Source: Hydrogenophaga sp. (GTDB lineage: Bacteria; Pseudomonadota; Gammaproteobacteria; Burkholderiales; Burkholderiaceae_C). Taken from it: a stretch of DNA of 64,000 nt. The DNA is taken from contig NZ_JAUCZF010000003.1 of NCBI RefSeq assembly GCF_030373245.1, positions 186,001-250,000 on the forward strand, written 5' to 3'. The notes beneath the pieces are model-generated. The model searched no databases. It had not been told where the DNA came from and worked only from the letters and a program-made list of their open reading frames with translations. The translations under genes and the position numbers were made by a program. Below are positions 48,565-59,490 of this stretch, piece after piece (position 1 is the stretch's first letter; each line of letters opens with the position of its first letter).

Positions 48565-49167
48565 ATGGTGAAGACTCTCGAGATTCAGAACGCCTGTGTC
48601 AGCGACAACTTCCTGATCGATTACGCGACCGCAGCTCAGTAGGTGCCCAACAGAGGCCGGGCAGTGAATGCTGCCCGCGAGGCCGGTCTTCCCATCATCG
48701 TCGTTCAGCACAAAGGATTTGGCCAAGACAGTGATGACCAGCAACTGCATCCGGTGGTCACCCGTCCTGCGGATGACCACCGAATCGACAAACAGAAGCC
48801 CAACGTCTTCACAAACACGGACCTAGCGGACTGGCCGCAGGCGCACCGCATCGACACAATGTCGAGCGTTGGCTACATGACCCACAACTGCAATCCATCA
48901 ACGGTTTTCGAGGCGCACCATCGTGGGCTGAATGCCGAGCTTCTGTCAGACGCCACAGTCTCGTTGCCTCACGCCAACCGGGCGGGCACCACCAGTGCGA
49001 AGGACAAACGCGGGGTCTTTTCAGTGGTCTTCGAGTCGAACTTCGCAGCGGTGCTGTCATCGGCCGAGTGGCTGCAAGCCATCGCCACGGCATCTGCGCC
49101 CAAGCCGGAGAATCCTGTCGCCTCCTACCGGCGCGCTCTGATCCACAAGCTGGCCGCTGCGCAGTGA
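48565..49167 (+). pseudogene. Isochorismatase-family cysteine hydrolase, broken by an in-frame stop
   Basis: The frame starting at ATG 48565 continues in phase with the long hydrolase frame but is cut by TAG at 48640-48642; a GTG at 48643 reopens it for 174 codons. Beyond the stop, AAREAGLPIIVVQHKGFG, the Lys region near DKQKPNVFTNTDL, the catalytic Cys in VGYMTHNCNPSTVFEA and VFSVVFESNFAAVLSSAEWL are clear cysteine-hydrolase sequence. Before it, LEIQN stands where the family has the catalytic Asp (DxQN), changed to Glu. So both a nonsense change and loss of the Asp are seen. The protein downstream of the stop alone would lack the N-terminal third. Confidence 0.78.
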
Positions 49168-49242
49168 AGCGCTGGTCTTTCTGGCCACGCGCTAAGCTTC
49201 AGTCTCTTGCCTTTTCAAATGTTTGCCTTTGCACCGATCGCC

Positions 49243-49839
49243 ATGAATCATCGTCTCCAATGCCAATGTGGCGCCCTGCGCGGGCATGTCGGCAACATCC
49301 ATCTTGCCGTTCGCGGCGTCTGCTACTGCAAGGACTGTCGGGCCTACTCCCGGCACCTGGGCCAGCTGGACGCCTCGCACGACAGCGCCGGGGGAGTCGA
49401 GTTCGTGGCCACGCAGGGCATGCATGTCAGCTTTGAGGGAAATACGCAACAACTTGCGTGCCTGTCCTTGTCAAAAAATGGCCTTCTGCGGTGGTACGCG
49501 AAGTGCTGCAACACGCCGATTGCCAACACGACGAGAAACTGGAAGTTCCCCTACGTCGGCCTCCTGCACACCTGCATGAAGGCAGAGTCCGCTTTGTACG
49601 AACAGGCATTTCCGAAGGTGCAGATGCGCGTGAATACGGGCAGTGCCCGGCAGGAGCCGCCTGGCATGAAGCTTGGAACAACGATCTCGCTTCTGGGCTT
49701 CATGCCGCGGGTGATGGCGAGTGGCATCAACGGCGCCTACAAGCAAACACCGTTCTTCCTGCCTCCTTCAGGTTCACCGAGGGTCGAGGTCAATGTGCTG
49801 TCCGCGGAAGAACGAGCGAGCGCGTACGAAACAGTCTGA
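49243..49839 (+). CDS. Zinc-binding GFA-like protein (DUF6151-type)
   Basis: A 198-residue protein starting MNHRLQCQCGALRGHVGN. The Cys pattern (CQCG, CYCKDCRAYSRHLG and KCCNTPIANT) matches the zinc-binding fold of glutathione-dependent formaldehyde-activating-like proteins, and the length fits the related DUF6151 group. A TTG at 49207 would add twelve residues. Function unknown; neighbours give no lead. Confidence 0.75.
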   Translation: MNHRLQCQCGALRGHVGNIHLAVRGVCYCKDCRAYSRHLGQLDASHDSAGGVEFVATQGMHVSFEGNTQQLACLSLSKNGLLRWYAKCCNTPIANTTRNWKFPYVGLLHTCMKAESALYEQAFPKVQMRVNTGSARQEPPGMKLGTTISLLGFMPRVMASGINGAYKQTPFFLPPSGSPRVEVNVLSAEERASAYETV

Positions 49840-49945
49840 TCAACCGCCCTGGTGCATCGAGTGCGCCCATCCCTACCGCCCGCGGTTCGGATTCACTGTT
49901 CGATCCAAACAAAACTTCACCTGACGCTGTTTCAGCCTTGTGCCA

Positions 49946-50431
49946 ATGCCAACCCTCACTTCACAAGCTTCACCGACCGACTTCGACTTCATGCTTGGCG
50001 AGTGGCGGGTGACACATCGCCGCCTCAGTTCGCGCCTTGCAGGGTGCACAGAATGGACGGAGTTTCAAGGTACATCGTCCACGCGAAAAATTCTGGGTGG
50101 TTGTGGCAACGTGGAGGACAACGTTCTGAATTTCCCAGAAGGTGAAGTCAAGGCGGCAGCCTTGCGCTCTTTCAATCAAGACTCGCAGGAGTGGGCAATC
50201 TGGTGGCTCGATGGCCGGGCTCCCCACCACTTGGACACTCCGGTTGTTGGACGATTCTCCGGAGCGGTGGGCACCTTTTTCGCGCGAGACACCTGGGAGG
50301 GAAAGCCGATCACCGTCCGGTTTACCTGGCGAAAGAACCCGGGCAAAAACCCGGTCTGGGAACAGGCATTCTCAGACGACGAAGGTAGAAGCTGGGAGAC
50401 CAATTGGGTCATGGAGTTCGTTCGCCAGTGA
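49946..50431 (+). CDS. Conserved hypothetical protein, DUF1579-like
   Basis: A 161-residue protein. MPTLTSQASPTDFDFMLGEWRV opens like DUF1579-type proteins (DFDFMLGxWxV), and the rest (ILGGCGNVEDNVLNFPEG, ALRSFNQDSQEWAIWWLDGR, WEQAFSDDEGRSWETNWVMEF) is typical of this beta-barrel family of unknown function. The ATG at 49946 is chosen over a GTG six bases earlier. No signal peptide. Confidence 0.7.
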   Translation: MPTLTSQASPTDFDFMLGEWRVTHRRLSSRLAGCTEWTEFQGTSSTRKILGGCGNVEDNVLNFPEGEVKAAALRSFNQDSQEWAIWWLDGRAPHHLDTPVVGRFSGAVGTFFARDTWEGKPITVRFTWRKNPGKNPVWEQAFSDDEGRSWETNWVMEFVRQ

Positions 50432-50639
50432 GGCTTGGCTCCCGGTAAGGTCATACGAGCCGTTGGCAAGCGCCCGCAATGGCAACCAGCAAATACTCTG
50501 AGAGAGCAACACCGTACCGACAAAGTCTGGGTTCATCGAGAGGGCACACCTTCGTCCACCATCAAGCAACGGAGCGGTACTCGATGGAAGTGATTGATGG
50601 GCCGGACACACCCGTGGCCAGTGGGCCACCACCACCCGC

Positions 50640-50879
50640 TCAGCGGCGCTTGGTCTTGATGCCCAAGGCCTCGCGCTGGCGGTCGATGCGCTCCTGCTTT
50701 TTCTGGTCCATCTTCTCCATCGCCTTGCGCTTGGTGTAGCCTGTTGCGTCGGCCCAGGCCCACCACGCCACAGCCAGCGCAAACGGTGACAAAACCCACC
50801 ACCACGACAGCCCAGCGACAAAACCTACCTCGAGATACTTCAGCAGCATCAGGGCAATGCCCAGAATCAACAAATACAT
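50640..50879 (-). CDS. Small Trp-rich membrane protein (TIGR04438 type)
   Basis: A 79-residue protein typical of Burkholderiales: MYLLILGIALMLLKYLEVG, then LSWWWVLSPFALAVAWWAWADATGYTKRKA with two membrane segments, and a highly charged tail (KMDQKKQERIDRQREALGIKTKRR). The frame is open much further upstream, but the family starts here. Divergent from the cytochrome c gene (120 bases between starts). Function unknown. Confidence 0.85.
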   Translation of the reverse strand: MYLLILGIALMLLKYLEVGFVAGLSWWWVLSPFALAVAWWAWADATGYTKRKAMEKMDQKKQERIDRQREALGIKTKRR

Positions 50880-50999
50880 CACACCCTCCGGTAAACCGCA
50901 GATGAAGCGGGCAAGAAACTGTAACTTTCCGTATCCTCGGCCCGACCGACAGATAAAATCCAACCGTTCCTTTTTCATCCCCCTTTCGAGGATTTCCCA

Positions 51000-51305
51000 A
51001 TGAAACGTGCTCTGCTGATTATGGCCGCGATGGCCACTCTCTCCGCCCCCGTGCTGGCCGACGAAGCCCTGGCCAAGAGCAAGAATTGCATGGCTTGTCA
51101 CGCCGCAGACAAAAAACTGGTGGGTCCGTCCTACAAGTCGGTGGCCCAGAAATACGCTGGCGACGCAAAGGCGGTCGACCTGCTGGCGACCAAGATCATC
51201 AAAGGCGGCTCCGGCGTCTGGGGTGCGATTCCCATGCCTGCCAACCCGCAGGTCAGCGAGGCCGACGCCAAGAAGCTGGCTGCCTGGGTATTGAGCGTGA
51301 AGTAA
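51000..51305 (+). CDS. Small monoheme cytochrome c (c551/c552 type)
   Basis: A 101-residue periplasmic electron carrier. The signal peptide MKRALLIMAAMATLSAPVLA is followed by a heme motif CMACH (residues 30-34), VGPSYKSVAQKYAG, and the distal Met in IPMPANPQVSEADAKKLAAWVLSVK. ATG at 51000 has a GAGG ribosome site (cgaggatttcccaa). A strong terminator follows. It probably shuttles electrons to a terminal oxidase. Confidence 0.94.
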   Translation: MKRALLIMAAMATLSAPVLADEALAKSKNCMACHAADKKLVGPSYKSVAQKYAGDAKAVDLLATKIIKGGSGVWGAIPMPANPQVSEADAKKLAAWVLSVK

Positions 51306-51327
51306 GTTCCCGTTGTCCGGAATAAGA

Positions 51328-51357
51328 AAAGCCCGCTGGGGTCCCAGCGGGCTTTTT
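51328..51357 (+). terminator. Rho-independent terminator of the cytochrome c gene
   Basis: A perfect 12-bp stem (51328-51339 with 51344-51355), GGTC loop and five T residues. It lies 22 bases after the stop codon. Confidence 0.94.
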
Positions 51358-51507
51358 GTTGTTCGTTCAGCACCCTCTTGACACATTGCCCTCCGACGGC
51401 CGTTCGAGGATCGCAAGGCACTGGTGATGGCATCACATCGCTTCGCGATCGCGGCGCCCCTCAGCCTCCTGCCGCGCGCAGCATCCCGGCCATGGCTGGG
51501 AAGTCGA

Positions 51508-53502
<1,995 letters not shown>

Positions 53503-53665
53503 GGCTTGTCTCCTGAGGTTTTGCGGTATCGAGAATCTCTCACAATGTGCGCAAAGGCTCTTACGAGCCACTTACACACGGGCAGCAGCGGCCCTGCGTA
53601 CGCCACGGCGTTGGGCGACTTCTTAGAATACGGCACCGTCCAAAGTGCCACAACACCCGCCAGCC

Positions 53666-54541
53666 ATGCGCCTCGCCGCCCACGAAACACCCCCCGATCC
53701 GCGCGCACGGCTGAGCGCCTGGCTGGCAAACCCGCGCGTGCAGCAGTTCGTGCTGGCACTGATCATCGTCAATGCGGCTCTGATGGGCCTGGAAACCTCG
53801 GCCGGTGTGATGGCGCAGGCGGGTCACTGGATCCTCGCCCTGGACCGGGTCATCCTAGGCGTGTTTGTCGTCGAGATTCTCCTGCGCATCTACGCGCACC
53901 GCAGTGCGTTTTTCCGGGACCCCTGGAGCGTGTTCGACTTCACCGTGGTGGCGATCGCGCTGATCCCGGCCAGCGGACCGCTGGCGGTACTTCGCGCGCT
54001 ACGGGTGCTGCGGGTGCTGCGGGTCCTCACCATCGTGCCCTCGATGCGCAGGGTTGTCGGCGCCCTGCTCTCGGCGTTGCCCGGGCTGGGCTCGATCGCC
54101 ATGGTGCTGCTGCTGGTTTTCTACGTATTCGGCGTCATCGCCACACACCTGTTTGGCCAGGCCTTCCCCGACTGGTTCGGCCACCTGGGGCGCTCACTTT
54201 ACACACTGTTCCAGGTGATGACGCTCGAGAGCTGGTCCATGGGCATTGCGCGCCCGGTGATGGAGGAGTCACCATTTGCCTGGGTGTTCTTCATCACCTT
54301 CATCCTGTTTGCCACCTTCACCATGCTCAACCTGTTCATCGCGATCATCGTCAATGCGATGCAGACCTTCACGGAGAGCGAACACAAGGCCACCGAAGCC
54401 CTGGTCGAAAATGTCGGCCTTTCGATGGAACACGAGCTGCACGCCGAAGTGCAATCCCTTCGCCAGGACATCCGAGAACTCAAGGCCCTGCTGGCCCAGG
54501 CAGGGCCGATTTCCACCCCAAGAGAGAACCCATCGCCATGA
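53666..54541 (+). CDS. Voltage-gated sodium channel, bacterial NaChBac family
   Basis: A 291-residue six-helix ion channel. S1 starts near residue 25 (VQQFVLALIIVNAALMGLE); the S4 voltage sensor VLRALRVLRVLRVLTIVPSMRR carries four regularly spaced Arg; the selectivity filter is TLESWSMG (residues 186-193), identical to the Nav-type TLESWS signature; S6 is FFITFILFATFTMLNLFIAIIVNAM. A C-terminal region (LSMEHELHAEVQSLRQDIRELKALLAQAG) forms the four-helix coiled coil that assembles the tetramer. The gene overlaps the fumarase start by ATGA. A GTG at 53645 is an alternative start. Homotetrameric inner-membrane channel. Confidence 0.95.
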   Translation: MRLAAHETPPDPRARLSAWLANPRVQQFVLALIIVNAALMGLETSAGVMAQAGHWILALDRVILGVFVVEILLRIYAHRSAFFRDPWSVFDFTVVAIALIPASGPLAVLRALRVLRVLRVLTIVPSMRRVVGALLSALPGLGSIAMVLLLVFYVFGVIATHLFGQAFPDWFGHLGRSLYTLFQVMTLESWSMGIARPVMEESPFAWVFFITFILFATFTMLNLFIAIIVNAMQTFTESEHKATEALVENVGLSMEHELHAEVQSLRQDIRELKALLAQAGPISTPRENPSP

Positions 54542-56091
54542 CCACCACGATCCGCCAGGCCGACCTGATTGAATCGGTTGCCGCCGCCCTGCAGTACATC
54601 AGCTACTACCACCCAGCCGACTACATCGCCCACCTCGCACGCGCCTACGAGCGCGAACAAAGCGCCGCCGCCAAGGACGCGATCGCGCAGATCCTGACCA
54701 ACAGCAAGATGAGCGCCACCGGCCACCGCCCAATCTGTCAAGACACCGGCATCGTCAACGTGTTCCTGAAAGTGGGCATGGATGTGCGCTGGGAAGGCTT
54801 CACCGGCAGCCTGGAGGACGCCATCAACGAAGGGGTGCGCCAGGGCTACAACAATGCCGACAACAAGCTGCGCGCCAGCGTGGTTGCCGACCCGCTGTTC
54901 GCCCGCAAGAACACCGGCGACAACACGCCCGCCGTGATCTACGCCGAGATCGTTCCCGGAAACAAGGTGGACGTGACCGTGGCCGCCAAAGGCGGCGGCA
55001 GCGAGAACAAAAGCAAGATGATGATGCTCAACCCCAGCGACAGTGTGGTCGACTGGGTGCTCAAGACCGTGCCGACCATGGGTGCCGGCTGGTGCCCGCC
55101 GGGCATGCTGGGCATTGGCATCGGCGGTACGGCCGAAAAGTCGGTGCTGCTGGCCAAGCAGAGCCTGATGGACGACATCGACATGTACGAGCTGCAGGCC
55201 AAAGCCAGCAAGGGCGACAAGCTCAGCCAGGTCGAAGAGCTGCGCCTGGAGCTGTTCGATAAAGTCAACGCACTGGGTATCGGCGCTCAGGGCCTGGGTG
55301 GCCTGACCACTGTGCTCGACATCAAGATCAAGCTCTACCCGACCCACGCAGCCAGCAAGCCGGTGGCCATGATCCCCAACTGCGCCGCCACGCGCCACGC
55401 CCATTTTGTGATGGACGGCAGCGGCCCGGTGTACCTGGAAGCACCCAGCCTTGACCTCTGGCCCAACGTCAACTGGACGCCCGACACGCAAAAGAGCCAG
55501 CGGGTCGACCTCAACACACTGACCAAGGCGCAGGTGGCCGCCTGGAAGCCGGGCCAGACCCTGCTGCTCAACGGCAAGATGCTCACCGGACGAGACGCCG
55601 CACACAAGCGCATCCAGGACATGCTGGCCAAGGGCGAGCCACTGCCAGTGGACTTCACCAACCGCGTCATCTACTACGTGGGCCCGGTCGATCCGGTCGG
55701 CGACGAAGCGGTTGGCCCGGCCGGTCCGACCACCGCAACCCGCATGGACAAATTCACCGACACCATGCTGGAGAAGACCGGCCTGATCGCCATGATCGGC
55801 AAGGCCGAGCGCGGCCCGGCAGCCATCGAATCGATCAAGAACCACCAGAGCGCCTACCTCATGGCAGTCGGTGGCGCGGCCTACCTCGTGTCCAAAGCCA
55901 TCAAGACCGCCAAGGTCGTGGGCTTTGCCGACCTGGGCATGGAAGCCATCTACGAGTTCGATGTGGTCGACATGCCGGTGACGGTGGCTGTCGACTCGGC
56001 GGGCACCAGCGTGCACACCACCGGCCCGGCCGAATGGAGCCAGCGTATCGCCTCGGGCGAATTCAAGGGCATCGCCGTCGCCGGCGCATGA
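54538..56091 (+). CDS. fumA: Fumarate hydratase, class I (iron-sulfur)
   Basis: A 517-residue iron-sulfur fumarase converting fumarate to malate. Cluster-binding Cys are seen in ICQDTGIVN, GWCPPGMLGIGIGG and IPNCAATRHAHFVMDGSG. The C-terminal domain has DFTNRVIYYVGPVDPVGDEAVGPAGPTTATRMDKF. ATG at 54538 overlaps the channel stop by four bases, so translation is coupled. Downstream, murI follows by ten bases. It is a central TCA-cycle enzyme. Confidence 0.95.
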   Translation: MTTTIRQADLIESVAAALQYISYYHPADYIAHLARAYEREQSAAAKDAIAQILTNSKMSATGHRPICQDTGIVNVFLKVGMDVRWEGFTGSLEDAINEGVRQGYNNADNKLRASVVADPLFARKNTGDNTPAVIYAEIVPGNKVDVTVAAKGGGSENKSKMMMLNPSDSVVDWVLKTVPTMGAGWCPPGMLGIGIGGTAEKSVLLAKQSLMDDIDMYELQAKASKGDKLSQVEELRLELFDKVNALGIGAQGLGGLTTVLDIKIKLYPTHAASKPVAMIPNCAATRHAHFVMDGSGPVYLEAPSLDLWPNVNWTPDTQKSQRVDLNTLTKAQVAAWKPGQTLLLNGKMLTGRDAAHKRIQDMLAKGEPLPVDFTNRVIYYVGPVDPVGDEAVGPAGPTTATRMDKFTDTMLEKTGLIAMIGKAERGPAAIESIKNHQSAYLMAVGGAAYLVSKAIKTAKVVGFADLGMEAIYEFDVVDMPVTVAVDSAGTSVHTTGPAEWSQRIASGEFKGIAVAGA

Positions 56092-56101
56092 GCGACTTCA
56101 C

Positions 56102-56905
56102 TTGACCACCGTCGGTGTTTTCGACAGCGGCGTCGGTGGACTCAGCGTGCTGCGCGCGCTGCGCGCCGAGCTGCCTCAGGTGCATTTTGTCTATCTCGCA
56201 GACAACGCCCACGCACCCTACGGCGAACAAGCTTCCCAGACGGTGCTCGATCGAGCCCTTCGGCTCACCGAGCGGTTGCGGTCCGAATACAAGATTGACG
56301 GGCTGGTGGTTGCCTGCAACACCGCAACCGCGCTCGCCATCGACGAGCTGCGCCACACCCACCGCGATCTCCCGTTCATTGGCGTGGAGCCTGCGCTCAA
56401 GCCCGCAGCGGCCTTGACGCGCAACAGCCACATCGGTGTGCTGGCCACACGCGGCACGGTGCACAGCACCCGCTTCGCGCAGCTGCTGCATCGCGTGACG
56501 GATGAACCACAGCGGCCGCTGCATGTGCGCATCCAGCCTTGCGATGGATTGGCGCACGCCATCGAGCGTGCGGACCCTGTCGCCATTCGCGAGCGCGCTA
56601 GGTTTCACCTGTCGCAGCTGCATGCACAAGAACCACATCGCCCACCCATCGACACCCTGGTGCTCGGATGCACCCACTACCCGTTCGCGAGCAACATCCT
56701 GCAAGCGCTCTGCGGGGCCGGCGTGCAGCTGGTGGACACCGGCGAAGCGGTGGCCCGCCGAACACGCGCGGTGTTGAGTTTGGAAGCGCCTGCAGCCGGC
56801 ACCGGACCTGGCTCCGTCACCCTGCTGAGCACCGGAGACCACCACCCTCTGGAGCAGGCCGCAGCCCGCTGGCTGGGCATGTCGGCCCAGGTTGCAGCGA
56901 CCTGA
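56102..56905 (+). CDS. murI: Glutamate racemase
   Basis: A 267-residue enzyme making D-glutamate for peptidoglycan. Active-site parts: FDSGVGGLSVLRAL with Asp, DNAHAPYGEQ with Tyr, catalytic Cys in VACNTATALAID and in LGCTHYPFASNIL. The TTG start at 56102 lies ten bases after fumA; there is no ATG close. Family length is normal. Confidence 0.94.
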   Translation: MTTVGVFDSGVGGLSVLRALRAELPQVHFVYLADNAHAPYGEQASQTVLDRALRLTERLRSEYKIDGLVVACNTATALAIDELRHTHRDLPFIGVEPALKPAAALTRNSHIGVLATRGTVHSTRFAQLLHRVTDEPQRPLHVRIQPCDGLAHAIERADPVAIRERARFHLSQLHAQEPHRPPIDTLVLGCTHYPFASNILQALCGAGVQLVDTGEAVARRTRAVLSLEAPAAGTGPGSVTLLSTGDHHPLEQAAARWLGMSAQVAAT

Positions 56906-56907
56906 AC

Positions 56908-58227
56908 TCAGCCTGTCCGCGCGGGCGGGCTCACTTCCGCCAGCGCCGCCGCTCGTCCGCGCGCCATGTTCACCGGCTGCAGCAAAACCAGGCCAACCAG
57001 AAACAGCACGGCTGTGAAGCCGATCGCCAACCGCTGATTGCCATCGGTCATCCAGGTGATGGCGCCATAGCTCAGGGGTCCGATGATGCTCGCCAGCCGC
57101 GTGGCAAAGGTCCACAGGCCGTAGAACTCGGCCAGCTGCGCAGGCGGAGCAAACAGGCCTGCCATGGCCCGGCCCGACGACTGGCTGCTGCCCATACACA
57201 GGCCGGCGATGGCCGCGGCGTACCAGAAGCCGCCTTTGGTGGTGGTGAGCGCAGCGATGATGCAGGTGGCCATCCACCCCACCAGCGTGATGCCCAGTGC
57301 CAGCTTGTGACCCAGCCGGTCCTGCCAGTAACCAAAGGCGAAGGCACCGACGGCGGCAGCGATGTTGAGCACGAAGATCAGCAGCATGGTTTCCTGCTGC
57401 ACGAAGCCGATCACCTGTTCGGCGTAGATCGCGGCCAGGGTGATCGCCACCGCGACCCCGCCCTGGTAGGCCACGGCGCAAGCCAGCAACCACATGTAGT
57501 CGGTATAACGGCGTGCATGATGAAAGGTGTTGCGCAACTGGCGCAGCGAATCGCGCACGCCGCTGACGCCAACTTGGGGGTTGGGCTGGGCACGCTCGTT
57601 GAGCAACGAGAGGGTGACCGAGGCCGCCAGCGCAAAGATCACCGCGGTGATCAGCATGGTGACAGGCACAAACTCAGCCGCCTTCTGACCTTGCGCCTGG
57701 GCCCATAGCACGTAGGCCAGGCTCAGGCCGAGCGCCAGCATGCCGCCGAAGTAGCCAAAGCTCCAGCCCCAGCCACTCACCCGCCCCATGGCCGACGGTC
57801 TGGCCAGCTCAGGCAGAAAGGCCGCGATCAGCGACTCGCCCCAGGCGAAACACACATTGGACAGGATCACCAGGCCTACCGCCAGCCAGACCGCGCCTGG
57901 TCCCACCGAAGCCAGACCAGCCGTGGCAAGCACACAGCCGATGGTACTCAGCATCAGCAAGCGCTTCTTCGCCCCGTGGCGGTCCGCCCACGCGCCCAGG
58001 GCGGGCATGGTGAGCATGACCAGGGCATGAGAGACACTGAGCGCCAGCGTCCAGACAAAAGTGGCCCAGGCCGCCCCTCCCGCCACCGCACCCACGAAGT
58101 AGGCGGCAAACACGGCGGTGAGCACCACGGTCGTGTAGCCCGAGTTGGCGAAGTCGTACATCGCCCAGCCAAACACCTCGCGCTTGCGCACGCCAGGGTT
58201 GAGGGCTTCGTTGCTGAACAGGGCCAT
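56908..58227 (-). CDS. MFS transporter of the UMF1 (Atg22-like) family
   Basis: A 439-residue transporter with about 12 membrane helices. The opening KREVFGWAMYDFANSGYTTVVLTAVFAAYFV is diagnostic of the UMF1 family; GESLIAAFLPELARPSAMGRVSGWGWSFGYFGGMLAL and SSQSSGRAMAGLFAPPAQLAEFYGLW are further marks. It converges on murI, with two bases between stops. Substrate unknown. Confidence 0.9.
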   Translation of the reverse strand: MALFSNEALNPGVRKREVFGWAMYDFANSGYTTVVLTAVFAAYFVGAVAGGAAWATFVWTLALSVSHALVMLTMPALGAWADRHGAKKRLLMLSTIGCVLATAGLASVGPGAVWLAVGLVILSNVCFAWGESLIAAFLPELARPSAMGRVSGWGWSFGYFGGMLALGLSLAYVLWAQAQGQKAAEFVPVTMLITAVIFALAASVTLSLLNERAQPNPQVGVSGVRDSLRQLRNTFHHARRYTDYMWLLACAVAYQGGVAVAITLAAIYAEQVIGFVQQETMLLIFVLNIAAAVGAFAFGYWQDRLGHKLALGITLVGWMATCIIAALTTTKGGFWYAAAIAGLCMGSSQSSGRAMAGLFAPPAQLAEFYGLWTFATRLASIIGPLSYGAITWMTDGNQRLAIGFTAVLFLVGLVLLQPVNMARGRAAALAEVSPPARTG

Positions 58228-58306
58228 GCGCGCTCCAGGCCGGCGAACAGCGCCGGTACGCCGGGAGTCTAGCGCGCGCGCCGGTCAGCGCAGTGGCGCA
58301 GAGGAA

Positions 58307-58939
58307 TCAGTGCAGATGGCGCGGCTTGCGGCCGCCGCCGTGGCCCGACGAGCCACCGTGACCACGCGGGGGTTTGCCCAGGTGCATGGAGCTCACCAGC
58401 GCGTCAAAACGCTCGGTGAACAATTGATCGATCGCGCCGACCACGCCGCCGAGCTCAGAAGCGTCGAAATGGCGCTCCATGATATGCACCACGTCCTGCA
58501 CCAGCAGATCGCGCTGCACCTGAAGAATCGCCGCAGGCGTCGGACCCACGAAACACATCATGAAATCGTCTCGAGCCTCGCCCTCCTCCTCAGACTCCGG
58601 CGCCTCTTCCTCGTCGTACTCGGTGTCGTAGAACGACACCTCCAGCGGCGCTCCCGCCGAAGCGATTTCATTGAGGCCCATGCAGGTTTCTTCCATCACC
58701 TGACGAAAATCCTCATCGCCGGGCACAGTCCAGCAGATGCTGAGCACATGGGTCTCGGCATCAAAACGAATGCCGGGCTCATCTTCGTAGGCGCTCTCAG
58801 CGGCAGCTGCGAGCGACTTGGCACCCGCGTATTTCCACAGCGGCTTGAGCGCGTCCTGGATCTGGGCAAACACGACGTCGTCGCGCAGCGGCACTTCGCC
58901 ATGCAGATGGATTTCGAAGGGCGCGTTGTATCGGGTCAT
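58307..58939 (-). CDS. Conserved hypothetical protein of Burkholderiales type
   Basis: A 210-residue cytosolic protein (MTRYNAPFEIHLHGEVPLRDDVVF). It has an acidic stretch (EYDEEEAPESEEEGEARDD) in the middle and a Gly/His-rich tail (RGHGGSSGHGGGRKPRHLH) that could bind metal. I recognise a conserved protein pattern but no function (possibly DUF6806). Start ATG at 58939; a GTG nine bases upstream is possible. It is downstream of the tRNA-Leu gene. Confidence 0.7.
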   Translation of the reverse strand: MTRYNAPFEIHLHGEVPLRDDVVFAQIQDALKPLWKYAGAKSLAAAAESAYEDEPGIRFDAETHVLSICWTVPGDEDFRQVMEETCMGLNEIASAGAPLEVSFYDTEYDEEEAPESEEEGEARDDFMMCFVGPTPAAILQVQRDLLVQDVVHIMERHFDASELGGVVGAIDQLFTERFDALVSSMHLGKPPRGHGGSSGHGGGRKPRHLH

Positions 58940-58992
58940 GAAACTCACTGTACCGTTGAAGACGGAAAACGCCTAGGGGTTGCAAGCCTGGC

Positions 58993-59085
58993 TGGTGCCT
59001 CGAACCGGGGTCGAACCGGTACGCCCCCTCACGGGAAAGCGGCGGATTTTAAGTCCGCTGTGTCTACCAATTTCACCATCGAGGC
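58993..59085 (-). tRNA. tRNA-Leu (anticodon TAA)
   Basis: The minus-strand transcript reads GCCTCGATGGTGAAATTGG at the 5' end, has the anticodon loop CTTAAAA (TAA) on a GCGGA/TCCGC stem, a long variable arm typical of Leu, the GGTTCGACCCC T-arm and an encoded CCA end. 93 bases. Confidence 0.96.
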
Positions 59086-59125
59086 CCGCATCCATTGTGG
59101 CAGGGTCGGCATGGCACCAGCAGGC

Positions 59126-59154
59126 AACAAAATGCCCCGCTCGGGGCGGGGCAT
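59126..59154 (-). terminator. Terminator after tRNA-Cys
   Basis: Minus-strand hairpin with a 9-bp stem (59146-59154 with 59132-59140), followed by ATTTTGTTG. Lies just after the tRNA-Cys 3' end. Confidence 0.75.
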
Positions 59155-59162
59155 GGAAAGAC

Positions 59163-59236
59163 TGGAGGCGCGACCCGGAGTCGAACCGGGCTAGACGGAT
59201 TTGCAATCCGTTGCATAACCGCTTTGCTATCGCGCC
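59163..59236 (-). tRNA. tRNA-Cys (anticodon GCA)
   Basis: Minus-strand sequence starts GGCGCGATAGCAAAGCGG, has an ACGGA/TCCGT stem with loop TTGCAAA (anticodon GCA), a GGTTCGACTCC T-arm and encoded CCA. 74 bases. Confidence 0.97.
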
Positions 59237-59286
59237 GCAAAACCTTGGGCAGTGGGCCGCAGCCATCTGAAGCCCCACTCACCGAC

Positions 59287-59316
59287 AAAAAAGGGAAGCC
59301 AGCGCTTCCCTTTTTT
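59287..59316 (-). terminator. Symmetrical terminator between tRNA-Gly and tRNA-Cys
   Basis: A 13-bp stem (59287-59299 with 59304-59316) with a CAGC loop and A/T runs at both ends. It ends tRNA-Gly on the minus strand and could work in both directions. Confidence 0.85.
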
Positions 59317-59324
59317 CTAGATCC

Positions 59325-59400
<76 letters not shown>

Positions 59401-59490
59401 ATCGCTTCGACGTATTGGTGTGTTCGTCGAAAACCAGAATTATAGCCAGAAAAAATGGTGCCCCTGGTTGAGGCGCGAAAAATTCTCCGC

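Noticed and set aside
50432..50639. Possible gene fragment between the DUF1579-like gene and the Trp-rich gene
   Set aside because: No frame shows recognisable sequence or a ribosome site.
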